Program-made: the position numbers and the translations under genes | The notes under the pieces: model-generated | Told to the model about the DNA's origin: nothing | The model's input: only the letters and a program-made list of their open reading frames with translations | Database searches by the model: none | Assembly: GCA_025060055.1 (NCBI GenBank) | Contig: JANXCK010000164.1 | Location: 1 to 9,250, forward strand | Length of the DNA stretch: 9,250 bases | DNA from: Fimbriimonadales bacterium | GTDB lineage: Bacteria; Armatimonadota; Fimbriimonadia; Fimbriimonadales; GBS-DC | Direction: 5' to 3' | In this document: piece by piece, positions 1 to 6,154 of the stretch | Numbering within the stretch: position 1 is the first letter of the stretch | How the letters are laid out: each line of letters opens with the position of its first letter

Positions 1-1478
1 CTCCAGTAGGTTTCGAGGTAGCGTTCCGTGTCGCGCCAGAAGCTGCGCGTCATGCCGGGGTTTACATTCCGCACGCAGAGCAAGCCGACCTCGCCGCGCG
101 CGGGTTCGCCCTGCTCGCTGAGTACCTCGGCGTCGACGCCAGGCGCGACGGTGTTGAAACTGCAGGGCTTGAGCGGGCGCAGCACCGTGCAGCCCAGTAT
201 CCCGCCCGAAATCTCCGTGCCGCCGGAGTAGTTGATAATCGGCGCGCGGTTTTTGCCGACATGCTGCAGCGTCCACAGCCACGGTTCAGGGTTCCACGGC
301 TCGCCCGTAGAGCCAAGTAGGCGCAGGCTGGGCATCGCGTGGCGGTCGGCATAGTCGCTGCTTTCGCGCATCAGCGCGCGGATAAGCGTCGGCGTGATGC
401 CCAGCACGCTGATATTGTGGCGTTCCACCATCGCCCACACGCGGTCGGGCGCGGGGTAATCGGGCGCACCGTCGTACATAAACACTGTCGCCCCCAGAAT
501 CAGCCCGCCCATAATCAGCCACGGTCCCATCATCCAGCCGATGTCGGTCAGCCAGCTAATCGTATCCGTCGGCTTGAGGTCGAACAGGTGATACATATCC
601 TGCGCCGCCTTGATGGGGAAGCCCGCATGCACATGGAACGCCGCTTTGGGCTTGCCTGTCGTGCCCGAAGTGTAAATCATCATGCAGGGCGTCTCGCTGT
701 CGAACGCGGGGGCGTCGTACTCGCCGAAGTCCAGCAGGTCGGTGTAGCGCACCTCCAGCGCGGGGTCGAAGCGCACCTCGCGCTGGGCGCGTTCGACGGT
801 GAACACGCGCTGCACGTAGGGTAGTTCGCGCAGGGCGGCGTAGGCGGTCTCTTTGGCGGACGTGATTTTGCCGCGCCGGGGGAAACCGTCGGCGATGAAC
901 AGCCAGCGCGCTTCTGCGTCCTGCATGCGCGTGACAATCGGCTCCACGCCGAAGCCTGAGAAGAGGGGCAGTGCAATCGCGCCGATACGCGAAATCGCCA
1001 GCAGCGCAATCGCCGTTTCGGGGATGAACGGCAGAAACAGCCCCACGCGGTCGCCCGGCTGCACGCCCCACTTCAGCAGCCCGCGCGCAAGGGCGTTCAC
1101 CTCGCGCAGCAGCTCGGCGTAGGTGTAGCGACGCACAGCGCCTTCCTCGCCTTCCCACACCAGCGCGAGCGCGTCGCCCCGCCCCGACCGCACGTGCCGC
1201 TCCAGCGCGTTGTAAGTCCAGTTCAGCTTGCCCCCCACGAACCACTTCGCGAGCGGCTTGCCCGCACTGAGGTCTACGGTTTGCGTGTAGGGTGTGTGCC
1301 AGTGGAAGCCGATGTCTTCAAAAAACGCACGCCAGAACCAGTCGGGGTCGTCGATGCTTTTCTGCAGAAACGCCTCGTAGGTGGGGAGGTTGTGCTTGCG
1401 CATCTGCGCCGTGATGTTCGCTTGTTCCACAACAGCGTCGTCGGGTCGCCACGCGATGGGTAGATTCAGCTCCTGCAT
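1..1478 (-). CDS. AMP-forming acyl-CoA synthetase, acetyl-CoA synthetase-like (3' end outside window)
   Basis: This enzyme should activate a short carboxylic acid with ATP and load it onto CoA in the cytoplasm. The frame is open for 492 codons from ATG at 1478 to the window edge. Residues ~35-95 look like the acetyl-CoA synthetase N-terminal region (KWFVGGKLNWTYNALERH). Residues 269-279 are the ATP P-loop YTSGTTGKPKA. Further family landmarks are TDIGW (311-315), GEP (392-394) and the A5-type motif NYSGGTE (416-422). Family members are usually ~630-660 residues, so ~150 are missing, including the hinge and the C-terminal catalytic lysine. A GGAGG lies 9 nt before the ATG (1488-1492) and fixes the start. 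Compared with true acetate enzymes the acyl pocket is changed: WWQTE is replaced by SGGTE and GWVTG by GWMMG. I therefore do not call it acs; a longer or substituted acid is more likely. The family is certain, the substrate is not. Confidence 0.93.
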   Translation of the reverse strand, partial: MQELNLPIAWRPDDAVVEQANITAQMRKHNLPTYEAFLQKSIDDPDWFWRAFFEDIGFHWHTPYTQTVDLSAGKPLAKWFVGGKLNWTYNALERHVRSGRGDALALVWEGEEGAVRRYTYAELLREVNALARGLLKWGVQPGDRVGLFLPFIPETAIALLAISRIGAIALPLFSGFGVEPIVTRMQDAEARWLFIADGFPRRGKITSAKETAYAALRELPYVQRVFTVERAQREVRFDPALEVRYTDLLDFGEYDAPAFDSETPCMMIYTSGTTGKPKAAFHVHAGFPIKAAQDMYHLFDLKPTDTISWLTDIGWMMGPWLIMGGLILGATVFMYDGAPDYPAPDRVWAMVERHNISVLGITPTLIRALMRESSDYADRHAMPSLRLLGSTGEPWNPEPWLWTLQHVGKNRAPIINYSGGTEISGGILGCTVLRPLKPCSFNTVAPGVDAEVLSEQGEPARGEVGLLCVRNVNPGMTRSFWRDTERYLETYW

Positions 1479-1487
1479 GCCTCGTCG

Positions 1488-1492
1488 CCTCC
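1488..1492 (-). promoter_or_regulatory. Ribosome binding site of the acyl-CoA synthetase
   Basis: On the minus strand this reads GGAGG, 9 nt before the ATG at 1478. It is a strong Shine-Dalgarno match and picks this ATG as the start. Confidence 0.8.
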
Positions 1493-1499
1493 AGAGAGA

Positions 1500-1543
1500 A
1501 GGATACCCGAACCTGCTCTGCGAACACTCGTACAAGTACGGGT
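1500..1543 (-). promoter_or_regulatory. Candidate promoter and palindromic operator of the acyl-CoA synthetase
   Basis: On the minus strand GGGTATCCT (-10-like TATCCT at 1505-1500) lies 21 nt before the start codon and resembles the GGGTATAAT boxes elsewhere in the window. No good -35 hexamer is visible. Where a -35 would fall, positions 1526-1543 form an 18-bp palindrome (core CGTAC-AA-GTACG at 1529-1540, extended by AC/GT arms with one mismatch). A palindrome in this place could be a regulator site. This is inference from position and symmetry only. Confidence 0.35.
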
Positions 1544-1615
1544 TTCGCCTTCAAGTGTCCGCTTTACGCTGAGGGAAGAGTCTACCAGAGTAGAAAATCC
1601 CTTCCTTCCTTTGGC

Positions 1616-1652
1616 AAAGTCCCCCTGCCTTTGGTTAAGGCAAGGGGACTTT
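1616..1652 (-). terminator. Hairpin terminator after the outer membrane protein gene
   Basis: AAAGTCCCC at 1616-1624 pairs with GGGGACTTT at 1644-1652. After one C/A mismatch the stem continues with TGCCTT (1626-1631) and AAGGCA (1637-1642), closed by a 5-nt loop. That gives a 15-pair stem starting 23 nt after the stop codon at 1676. The trailing T run is short (TTT), so the U-tract is weak, but stem strength and position fit an intrinsic terminator separating this gene from the synthetase on the same strand. Confidence 0.75.
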
Positions 1653-1675
1653 CTACCAGCTATCTGAACGCAGGG

Positions 1676-2200
1676 TCAGAACCGCAGCTGTAGCCCCACA
1701 GTGAAGCCGTTCACATCGTTGCGCGAAATCGCCGCGTAGCCCACGGTGAGCGCAATCGGCGTGGTGCCTGCACTGAAGTTGTAGCCCAGCTCGAGCGAGT
1801 AGGAGAAAGAGGCGTCGTCGTCTGTAAACACGCGCCCTTTTTTGGGGAAACCGACACCCGCACTTGCGCGGTAGAAGAACTGCTCGTTCAGATAGCCCGT
1901 GAAGGTGGCGTGGACGGGGATGTAGTACTGGCTTCCGGAGCCGCGATAGCCGACCAACACGCCCAGCTCATAGTAAAAGCCTGTCTCGGTCGGCTCGCTG
2001 GTCTGCAGCCTGTAGCCCAGGTCTACGCTAATCCACAGGTCGTCCGACGCGCGGCGCACGCTTGCTTTGCTGGGATAGAACACGCCAGCGTTCACCGTGA
2101 ACCCCTGCAGTTCCGTCTCTTGCGCAGAGGCAGGCGTCGCCAGCCACAACGCTCCCACAAGCGCCGCCGATACTATGCACAGCATTCCCTTGTGCATCAT
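1676..2200 (-). CDS. Secreted, outer-membrane beta-barrel-like protein
   Basis: The protein has 174 residues. It opens with a clear Sec signal peptide: MMHKGM, a hydrophobic stretch, then a likely cleavage after ATPASA. The mature part is rich in alternating hydrophobic and polar stretches with Tyr, Phe and Gly (for example GFYYELGVLVGY, ASFSYSLELGYNF, GFTVGLQLRF). It ends in Phe, as outer membrane barrels recognised by the BAM machinery usually do. The size suggests a small barrel of about eight strands. The frame extends upstream to 2293, but AAGGAGGG at 2209-2216 lies 8 nt before the ATG at 2200 and the signal peptide starts right there, so the shorter form is chosen. It has its own promoter and terminator, which suggests single-gene transcription. 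No specific family or ligand is recognisable; the barrel assignment is inference. Confidence 0.82.
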   Translation of the reverse strand: MMHKGMLCIVSAALVGALWLATPASAQETELQGFTVNAGVFYPSKASVRRASDDLWISVDLGYRLQTSEPTETGFYYELGVLVGYRGSGSQYYIPVHATFTGYLNEQFFYRASAGVGFPKKGRVFTDDDASFSYSLELGYNFSAGTTPIALTVGYAAISRNDVNGFTVGLQLRF

Positions 2201-2208
2201 ACAAGCAA

Positions 2209-2216
2209 CCCTCCTT
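2209..2216 (-). promoter_or_regulatory. Ribosome binding site that sets the start of the outer membrane protein
   Basis: On the minus strand this reads AAGGAGGG, 8 nt before the ATG at 2200. It rules out the longer start at 2293, which would put 31 non-signal residues in front of the signal peptide. Confidence 0.8.
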
Positions 2217-2260
2217 GTAATGTGATGTACGCCGCTCGGAGTCCTCGAACGACATTTCGG

Positions 2261-2266
2261 ATTATA
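2261..2266 (-). promoter_or_regulatory. -10 box of the outer membrane protein promoter
   Basis: The minus strand reads GGGTATAATCC, a perfect TATAAT, 60 nt before the start codon at 2200. A TTGAAA (2293-2288) is a possible -35, but the 21-bp spacing is longer than usual, so the -35 is doubtful. Confidence 0.55.
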
Positions 2267-2301
2267 CCCAAGAAACCGAGCGAATCCTTTCAAAGGCGGG
2301 G

Positions 2302-2307
2302 TATAAT
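2302..2307 (+). promoter_or_regulatory. -10 box of the pilin-like gene promoter
   Basis: GGGGTATAAT ends 19 nt before the start codon at 2327. No convincing -35 hexamer is present at the usual distance. Transcription from this box would begin near 2313-2315, so the messenger leader would be only ~12-14 nt and the Shine-Dalgarno would lie at its very 5' end. Confidence 0.5.
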
Positions 2308-2312
2308 GAGGC

Positions 2313-2318
2313 AGGAGG
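2313..2318 (+). promoter_or_regulatory. Ribosome binding site that sets the start of the pilin-like protein
   Basis: AGGAGG lies 8 nt before the ATG at 2327. The in-frame ATG at 2306 overlaps the -10 box and lies upstream of this site, so it is not the start. Confidence 0.8.
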
Positions 2319-2326
2319 TACTACCG

Positions 2327-3307
2327 ATGGTCAAACCACGCGGCTTCACACTGATTGAGCTGCTGGTAGTGATTGCCATCATCGCGATTTTGGCGGCAAT
2401 CCTCTTCCCTGTGTTCAGCCAAGCGCGGGAGAAAGGGAGACAGGCAACCTGTCTGAGCAACCAGCGGCAACTGCTTAAGGCAACCCTAATGTATGTTGGT
2501 GACCACGACGGCGTTTATCCTTTTGGTGTGCGTGGACACAGCCCAGAGAATATCATCTACTTTGTGCATGACCTGACCCATCCGTACCGCAAAAGCCCTG
2601 AGGTTCTCACCTGCCCCAGCTATCCAGGAGAGGGGGGTGGCGCCGATTACACTGGTCCCAACTGGCGTCAGAATCAGTACGGACGCAGCTTGTTCAGTGC
2701 AATCCGCACTCGATGCTTCAATTGCCGCCCGGTAGGCACTTTTCGGTACAACGCCTACACCTTCAACATGGGGCTTTTTGGGACGAGCTTGGGCTTTCGT
2801 GACCAGCGCGGCAACTGCGTGAATGCACCCACAGGATTAGTCGCGCGCTGCTACAACCCCACGCGCGAAGAGCAGGTGCCTCGGCCCGCCGACACGATTG
2901 CATATGTGGACGGCTACTTCCCGCGCGGGTATAACCGCACCGAATGGAACGCGTGGATCGACTACTGGTACAAGTGGGAGTGCTGGCCACGCCACACAGA
3001 AGGGATGAATGTGGCATTTGCCGACGGACACGCCAAATGGTTCCGCTACAACGGACTACCCACAGGAGGACAGATTGTAAGTGGGTGTCCCAACCCCGGA
3101 ACTTCGGGGTGCGTGCCATACGCACGCCCCACCTACTACAGCTGGGTGAACCGCGTGCCCCCTGCCACCCGACGCAGCTGCGGTTTCACGGAATTCCCCA
3201 CGCGCGAGGAACACTTCGAGTGCGTAGGGCATCCGGGCGGTGTACCGAACTTTGGCGACTTCCACGGGGTTCCCGGCACTTGCGCAGCGGACCTGAACTG
3301 CCAGTAG
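2327..3307 (+). CDS. Type IV pilin-like protein with H-X9-DG motif and Cys-rich tail
   Basis: The protein has 326 residues. Residues 1-6 (MVKPRG) form a short class-III leader. Prepilin peptidase should cut between Gly6 and Phe7, leaving mature Phe1 and Glu5 (Glu11 of the precursor) followed by a hydrophobic helix to ~residue 30. FPVFSQAREKGRQ and CLSNQRQL after it are typical of the large pilin-like families of Armatimonadota and Planctomycetota. Residues 223-234 fit the H-X9-DG motif exactly (His223, Asp233, Gly234), as in TIGR04294-type proteins. Unusually, ~90 more residues follow that motif. The protein has 13 cysteines, including C130-x-x-C133 and six after residue 250, so disulfides outside the cell are likely. 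Such proteins are thought to be exported and processed by type II secretion/type IV pilus machinery, but individual roles are mostly unknown. It is transcribed divergently from the outer membrane protein gene. Its sequence gives no ligand or partner. Confidence 0.93.
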   Translation: MVKPRGFTLIELLVVIAIIAILAAILFPVFSQAREKGRQATCLSNQRQLLKATLMYVGDHDGVYPFGVRGHSPENIIYFVHDLTHPYRKSPEVLTCPSYPGEGGGADYTGPNWRQNQYGRSLFSAIRTRCFNCRPVGTFRYNAYTFNMGLFGTSLGFRDQRGNCVNAPTGLVARCYNPTREEQVPRPADTIAYVDGYFPRGYNRTEWNAWIDYWYKWECWPRHTEGMNVAFADGHAKWFRYNGLPTGGQIVSGCPNPGTSGCVPYARPTYYSWVNRVPPATRRSCGFTEFPTREEHFECVGHPGGVPNFGDFHGVPGTCAADLNCQ

Positions 3308-3331
3308 TCGGCAATTCAGCATCCCTACCGA

Positions 3332-3387
3332 CAGTGGCTTGGACAGTCGTGTCCAAGCGCTGCACGGGCAGGAATGCCCGTACCACG
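3332..3387. repeat. First 56-bp double-hairpin repeat unit
   Basis: This is the first of two tandem 56-bp units. It contains hairpin GCTTGGACA-GTCG-TGTCCAAGC (3337-3358, 9 bp) and hairpin ACGGGCA-GGAA-TGCCCGT (3364-3381, 7 bp). It starts 24 nt after the pilin-like stop codon. Such hairpin units are common as dispersed extragenic repeats; they may act as mRNA end or stability elements. Confidence 0.85.
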
Positions 3388-3443
3388 CAGTGGCTTGGAC
3401 AGTCGTGTCCAAGCACTGCACGGGCAGGAATGCCCGTGCTACG
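3388..3443. repeat. Second 56-bp double-hairpin repeat unit
   Basis: This is a direct copy of the preceding unit, differing at about three positions. Its first hairpin is at 3393-3414. Its second, GCACGGGCA-GGAA-TGCCCGTGC (3418-3439), is extended to 9 bp by the same base changes that distinguish it from the first copy. The changes keep or add pairing, which suggests that the folded form matters. Confidence 0.85.
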
Positions 3444-3449
3444 CGGTAG

Positions 3450-3469
3450 CGTCGGCGTCCTCGCCGACG
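3450..3469. repeat. Fifth hairpin, following the 56-bp units
   Basis: CGTCGGCG-TCCT-CGCCGACG is an 8-bp stem with a 4-nt loop. It has the same style as the hairpins in the 56-bp units (8-9 bp stem, tetraloop) but a different sequence, so it may belong to another repeat family placed next to them. There is no T run after it. Confidence 0.75.
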
Positions 3470-3521
3470 ATACATGGACTTGAAGGTTCACAACACTCAG
3501 CTTTAAGTTGCCAAACAGGGG

Positions 3522-3527
3522 TATACT
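3522..3527 (+). promoter_or_regulatory. Candidate -10 box of the coiled-coil protein/biotin ligase operon
   Basis: GGGGTATACT lies 24 nt before the ATG at 3552 and is followed by CGAAGTCGA. Box and following bases closely match those before the gene at 8870 (TACAAT then CGAAGACGA). No clear -35 is visible. Confidence 0.45.
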
Positions 3528-3551
3528 CGAAGTCGATAGGGGGCAACTACG

Positions 3552-5390
3552 ATGGCGTTGAATACATTAAACTGGGCAGACCACCTGCGCCCGTATCGGC
3601 AGCGCGTGCGCCTGCTGCTGGTGTGGCGCTACGGCGCAATCGCAGGCATCGCGGGCGCGCTGGTGGCGACACTGCTGAGCTTGCTGGATTGGCGCGGCTG
3701 GCTTGTGATCTACCCTTGGCAACTGGCTGGCTGCGTGTTGATCGGCGTCGGGATGGGCGCGCTGTACGGGCTGCTGGTGCGCGTCGCCGACGCTGCTGTA
3801 GCACAACTGATTGACCGCCGCGCGGGTCTCAAAGACCGCCTACAAACCGCCTTAGAGCATACTGACGGTGCACATCTTTTCGACCAACCGCTGATTGAGG
3901 ATGCTCAGACCGCCTTGCAAAGCGCAAACCCGCGCCATATCCTGCGCTTGCGCTTCGGCAAGTGGCAAAAGCTGTTCGTCGGCGCGCTCATCCTGCTTGT
4001 GGGAACGCATTTTCTTCCCCAGATTCTGGCGGTCGCTCTGCCCCAGCGACGCGAGGAACAGAAAGAAATCCGGCAAGCCGCCAAAGAGATTCAAGAAGTC
4101 GCAAAGCCCATTCTGGAGGAAGCGAAAAAACCCGATGCTGACGAACTGACGAAGCGCATCGCCCAGAATGTGGAGCTGTACAACAAGCGCGCCCGCGAGG
4201 CGAAGATGAGCAAGCAGGAAGCCCTGCTGCGCTACAACGAGCTGATGGAAGAGGCTCGTAAACTGGAACAGCAAACCCAAAGGAAGCTGGAGCAGCTCCA
4301 CCAGCAAACGCAGACCGCAGGCGAGCAACTGGCGAAGCTGACCCAGCAGCAGAACCCCGCCGAACTCAGCCCTGAACTGAAACAACTGATGCAGCAGATG
4401 CATTCTGAGCAGCAGAGCCTGCAGCAGCAGTTGCAGTCGGGCAAGGACACGCAAGGTAGACCGCTCGGTGCGGAGCAACGCGCCGCCCTCCAGCAGCAGC
4501 TGCAACGCTTGCAAGCCACGATGCAGGCAATGCGCAACCCTAATCAAGCCAATCTGCAAAGCCAAATGAGCGACCTCCAACGCCAGATTGACGCGCTGCA
4601 AAGACAGCTCCAGTCAGGCAAGGATGCAAACGGCAACCCGCGCAGCAAAGAGCAGATGGAACAGCTCCAAAAGCAACTGCAATCGCTCCAGCAGCAGCTG
4701 CGCGCCCTGCAACTCTCCAAAGAGGCGCAAGAGTTCATGCGCAAGCTGCAAGAGGCACTCCGCAACGACCCTGCCTTCAAAGAGGCGATGGAACATCTGC
4801 GCAAACTCGCGGAACAGATGCAGCAACTTAATCGTGAGACCGACCCTCAGCAACGCCAACTGAGCCAAGAGGAGATTGAACAACGGCTGCGGGAGCTGGA
4901 GAAACGCCTTGAGGAACTGGCGAAAAAGTATGACTCCGACGAGAAAATCCGTGAACTGGCACGGCAACTGCTGGAGCAAGTGAAACAAATGAAGGAACTC
5001 AGCCGTTGCCAAGGCGCATGCATGGGGTTAGGCATGGGTTCCTGCTTCGGCTTGGGCTTGGGTGCTGGTGGCACGAAGCAGAAGCAGGCGTGGGACAAAG
5101 GCGAATACTTCGGGCAGCCTGAACTATTCAATCAGGGCGATAAGCAGCCCGAGCTGAAAATCCCGATGAAAGACACTGCCGTCAGCGGGCAGCCGCCTCT
5201 GATTCCTGGCGCGGGTGACTACATGGATTTCGAAGCGCCGCCAACGCCTGGCAGCAGTTCTGTACCGCTCACTCAGGCGTTGCCCACCTACCAGAAGAAG
5301 GCGGAGCAGGCGTTGAGCCAGCAGAATGTGCCGCCTGCCGAGCGCAAGCGCGTGAAACGCTACTTCGAGTCGCTGCAAGGTGGCAAATAG
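3552..5390 (+). CDS. Membrane-anchored Gln-rich coiled-coil protein, DUF4175-like architecture
   Basis: The protein has 612 residues and its function is not known. Hydrophobic segments at ~22-45 and ~52-76, then ~140-163, look like three membrane helices. Between the second and third lies AQLIDRRAGLKDRLQTALE (84-102), a motif that resembles membrane proteins loosely grouped as DUF4175-like. Residues ~165-485 are an extended coiled coil rich in Gln, Glu, Lys and Leu. A stretch containing SGKDxxGxPxxxEQ occurs twice, at 296-309 and 355-368, exactly 59 residues apart, which shows an internal duplication. A Gly/Met/Cys-rich patch follows (~486-507), then a Pro-rich linker and a C-terminal block (TYQKKAEQAL to VKRYFESL, 579-608). 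A G-rich ribosome site (AGGGGG, 3538-3543) lies 8 nt before the ATG. The next gene follows after 8 nt. In other bacteria similar proteins often neighbour MoxR/von Willebrand-type genes; none is in this window. The gene is certain; the family link is tentative. Confidence 0.88.
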   Translation: MALNTLNWADHLRPYRQRVRLLLVWRYGAIAGIAGALVATLLSLLDWRGWLVIYPWQLAGCVLIGVGMGALYGLLVRVADAAVAQLIDRRAGLKDRLQTALEHTDGAHLFDQPLIEDAQTALQSANPRHILRLRFGKWQKLFVGALILLVGTHFLPQILAVALPQRREEQKEIRQAAKEIQEVAKPILEEAKKPDADELTKRIAQNVELYNKRAREAKMSKQEALLRYNELMEEARKLEQQTQRKLEQLHQQTQTAGEQLAKLTQQQNPAELSPELKQLMQQMHSEQQSLQQQLQSGKDTQGRPLGAEQRAALQQQLQRLQATMQAMRNPNQANLQSQMSDLQRQIDALQRQLQSGKDANGNPRSKEQMEQLQKQLQSLQQQLRALQLSKEAQEFMRKLQEALRNDPAFKEAMEHLRKLAEQMQQLNRETDPQQRQLSQEEIEQRLRELEKRLEELAKKYDSDEKIRELARQLLEQVKQMKELSRCQGACMGLGMGSCFGLGLGAGGTKQKQAWDKGEYFGQPELFNQGDKQPELKIPMKDTAVSGQPPLIPGAGDYMDFEAPPTPGSSSVPLTQALPTYQKKAEQALSQQNVPPAERKRVKRYFESLQGGK

Positions 5391-5398
5391 CGCTTCCG

Positions 5399-6154
5399 AT
5401 GCGCATCGAGTTCCACGCAGCGATTGATAGCACGCAGCGCCGTGCCCGCGAGCTTGTTGAACGGGGCAACCGTGCTTGGGATGCCGTCTGCGCTGACCAC
5501 CAGACTGCAGGGCGCGGTAGGCAAGGCGCACATTGGTACGACACGCCCAACCAGAGCCTGCTGGTCTCGCTCATCCTGTGGGACATCCCGCTGCCAGAGC
5601 CTGTGGGCTTAGTCGGGCTGCTCGCCGCGTTAGCCGCAGCCCCCGCGCTGGAGGCGCATTACCCCGACCTGCCACCCGTGCAGCTCAAATACCCTAACGA
5701 TCTCATCTTATGCGACCGCAAGCTGGGGGGCGTACTTGCCGAGATTGTGGAGCATACCGCGGTTGTGGGCGTTGGAATTAACCTGATGCAGAGTGAGTTC
5801 CCGCACGAACTGAGCAATCTTGCAATCTCGGTGCAGCAGGCGCGGCACGCGCTTACCCCGCCGTCGCGCAACGAGAACGGGAACGCCTCGCGTGCTGAAC
5901 GCGCCGCGCTGATAGAAGCCATCTTCCAGAACCTGCTCCATCTGATGGTGCTTTGGCGCACGCATCCTGAGCAAGTTGTCGCTCTGTGGCAAGCCCGCGA
6001 CTGCAGCGTCGGACGCCCCTATCAGGTTCAAGACCTGCCTTATAACACTGTCGGGGTCGCCCTCGGGGTAGAGCCAGACTTTCGCCTGCGCCTGCGACTC
6101 CCAGACGGCGCGGTGCATAGCACATACTACGCTTCCGCCCTCCCCGCCATCTAA
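5399..6154 (+). CDS. birA: Biotin-[biotin carboxyl carrier protein] ligase, catalytic-domain-only type
   Basis: The enzyme makes biotinyl-5'-AMP and transfers biotin to the lysine of biotin carboxyl carrier proteins such as that of acetyl-CoA carboxylase. The 251-residue protein shows the family landmarks in order: DST near the N-terminus (10-12), the biotinyl-AMP loop GRGRQG (38-43), KYPND (97-101, a Tyr where E. coli BirA has Trp), KLGGVL with the catalytic-site lysine (Lys108), and VVGVGIN (122-128). Residues ~200-250 fit the small C-terminal domain. The N-terminal helix-turn-helix of E. coli BirA (~60 residues) is absent, so it should not act as a DNA-binding repressor. It starts 8 nt after the preceding stop, with only a weak AAGGTGG (5378-5384) upstream, which suggests translation coupled to that gene. 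Its stop codon TAA is the first triplet of the repeat element at 6152. Confidence 0.94.
   Translation: MRIEFHAAIDSTQRRARELVERGNRAWDAVCADHQTAGRGRQGAHWYDTPNQSLLVSLILWDIPLPEPVGLVGLLAALAAAPALEAHYPDLPPVQLKYPNDLILCDRKLGGVLAEIVEHTAVVGVGINLMQSEFPHELSNLAISVQQARHALTPPSRNENGNASRAERAALIEAIFQNLLHLMVLWRTHPEQVVALWQARDCSVGRPYQVQDLPYNTVGVALGVEPDFRLRLRLPDGAVHSTYYASALPAI

Noticed and set aside
556..1245. Long minus-strand open frame with Arg/Ala-rich translation
   Set aside because: It is out of frame with the real synthetase, whose frame is open from 1478 to 1 and carries all family motifs; this one is a GC-rich shadow.
1581..1594. Small hairpin TCTAC-CAGA-GTAGA as a second terminator
   Set aside because: The 5-bp stem is too weak and the 15-pair hairpin next to it already explains termination.
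1910..2326. Upstream extension of the pilin-like frame
   Set aside because: It runs antisense through the outer membrane protein gene, and the strong ribosome site plus the prepilin leader place the start at 2327.
3332..3443. CRISPR-like array
   Set aside because: Only two units that abut without spacers, and each is itself two hairpins; no cas gene nearby.
3056..3475. Minus-strand open frames over the pilin tail and hairpin block
   Set aside because: The translation is repetitive (ARAFLPVQ-type peptides) because it reads through the 56-bp repeats; no ribosome site and no domain.
3852..4601. 249-codon Leu-rich frame antisense to the coiled-coil gene
   Set aside because: It is the mirror of the CAG/CTG-rich Gln codons; no start signal and no recognisable domain.
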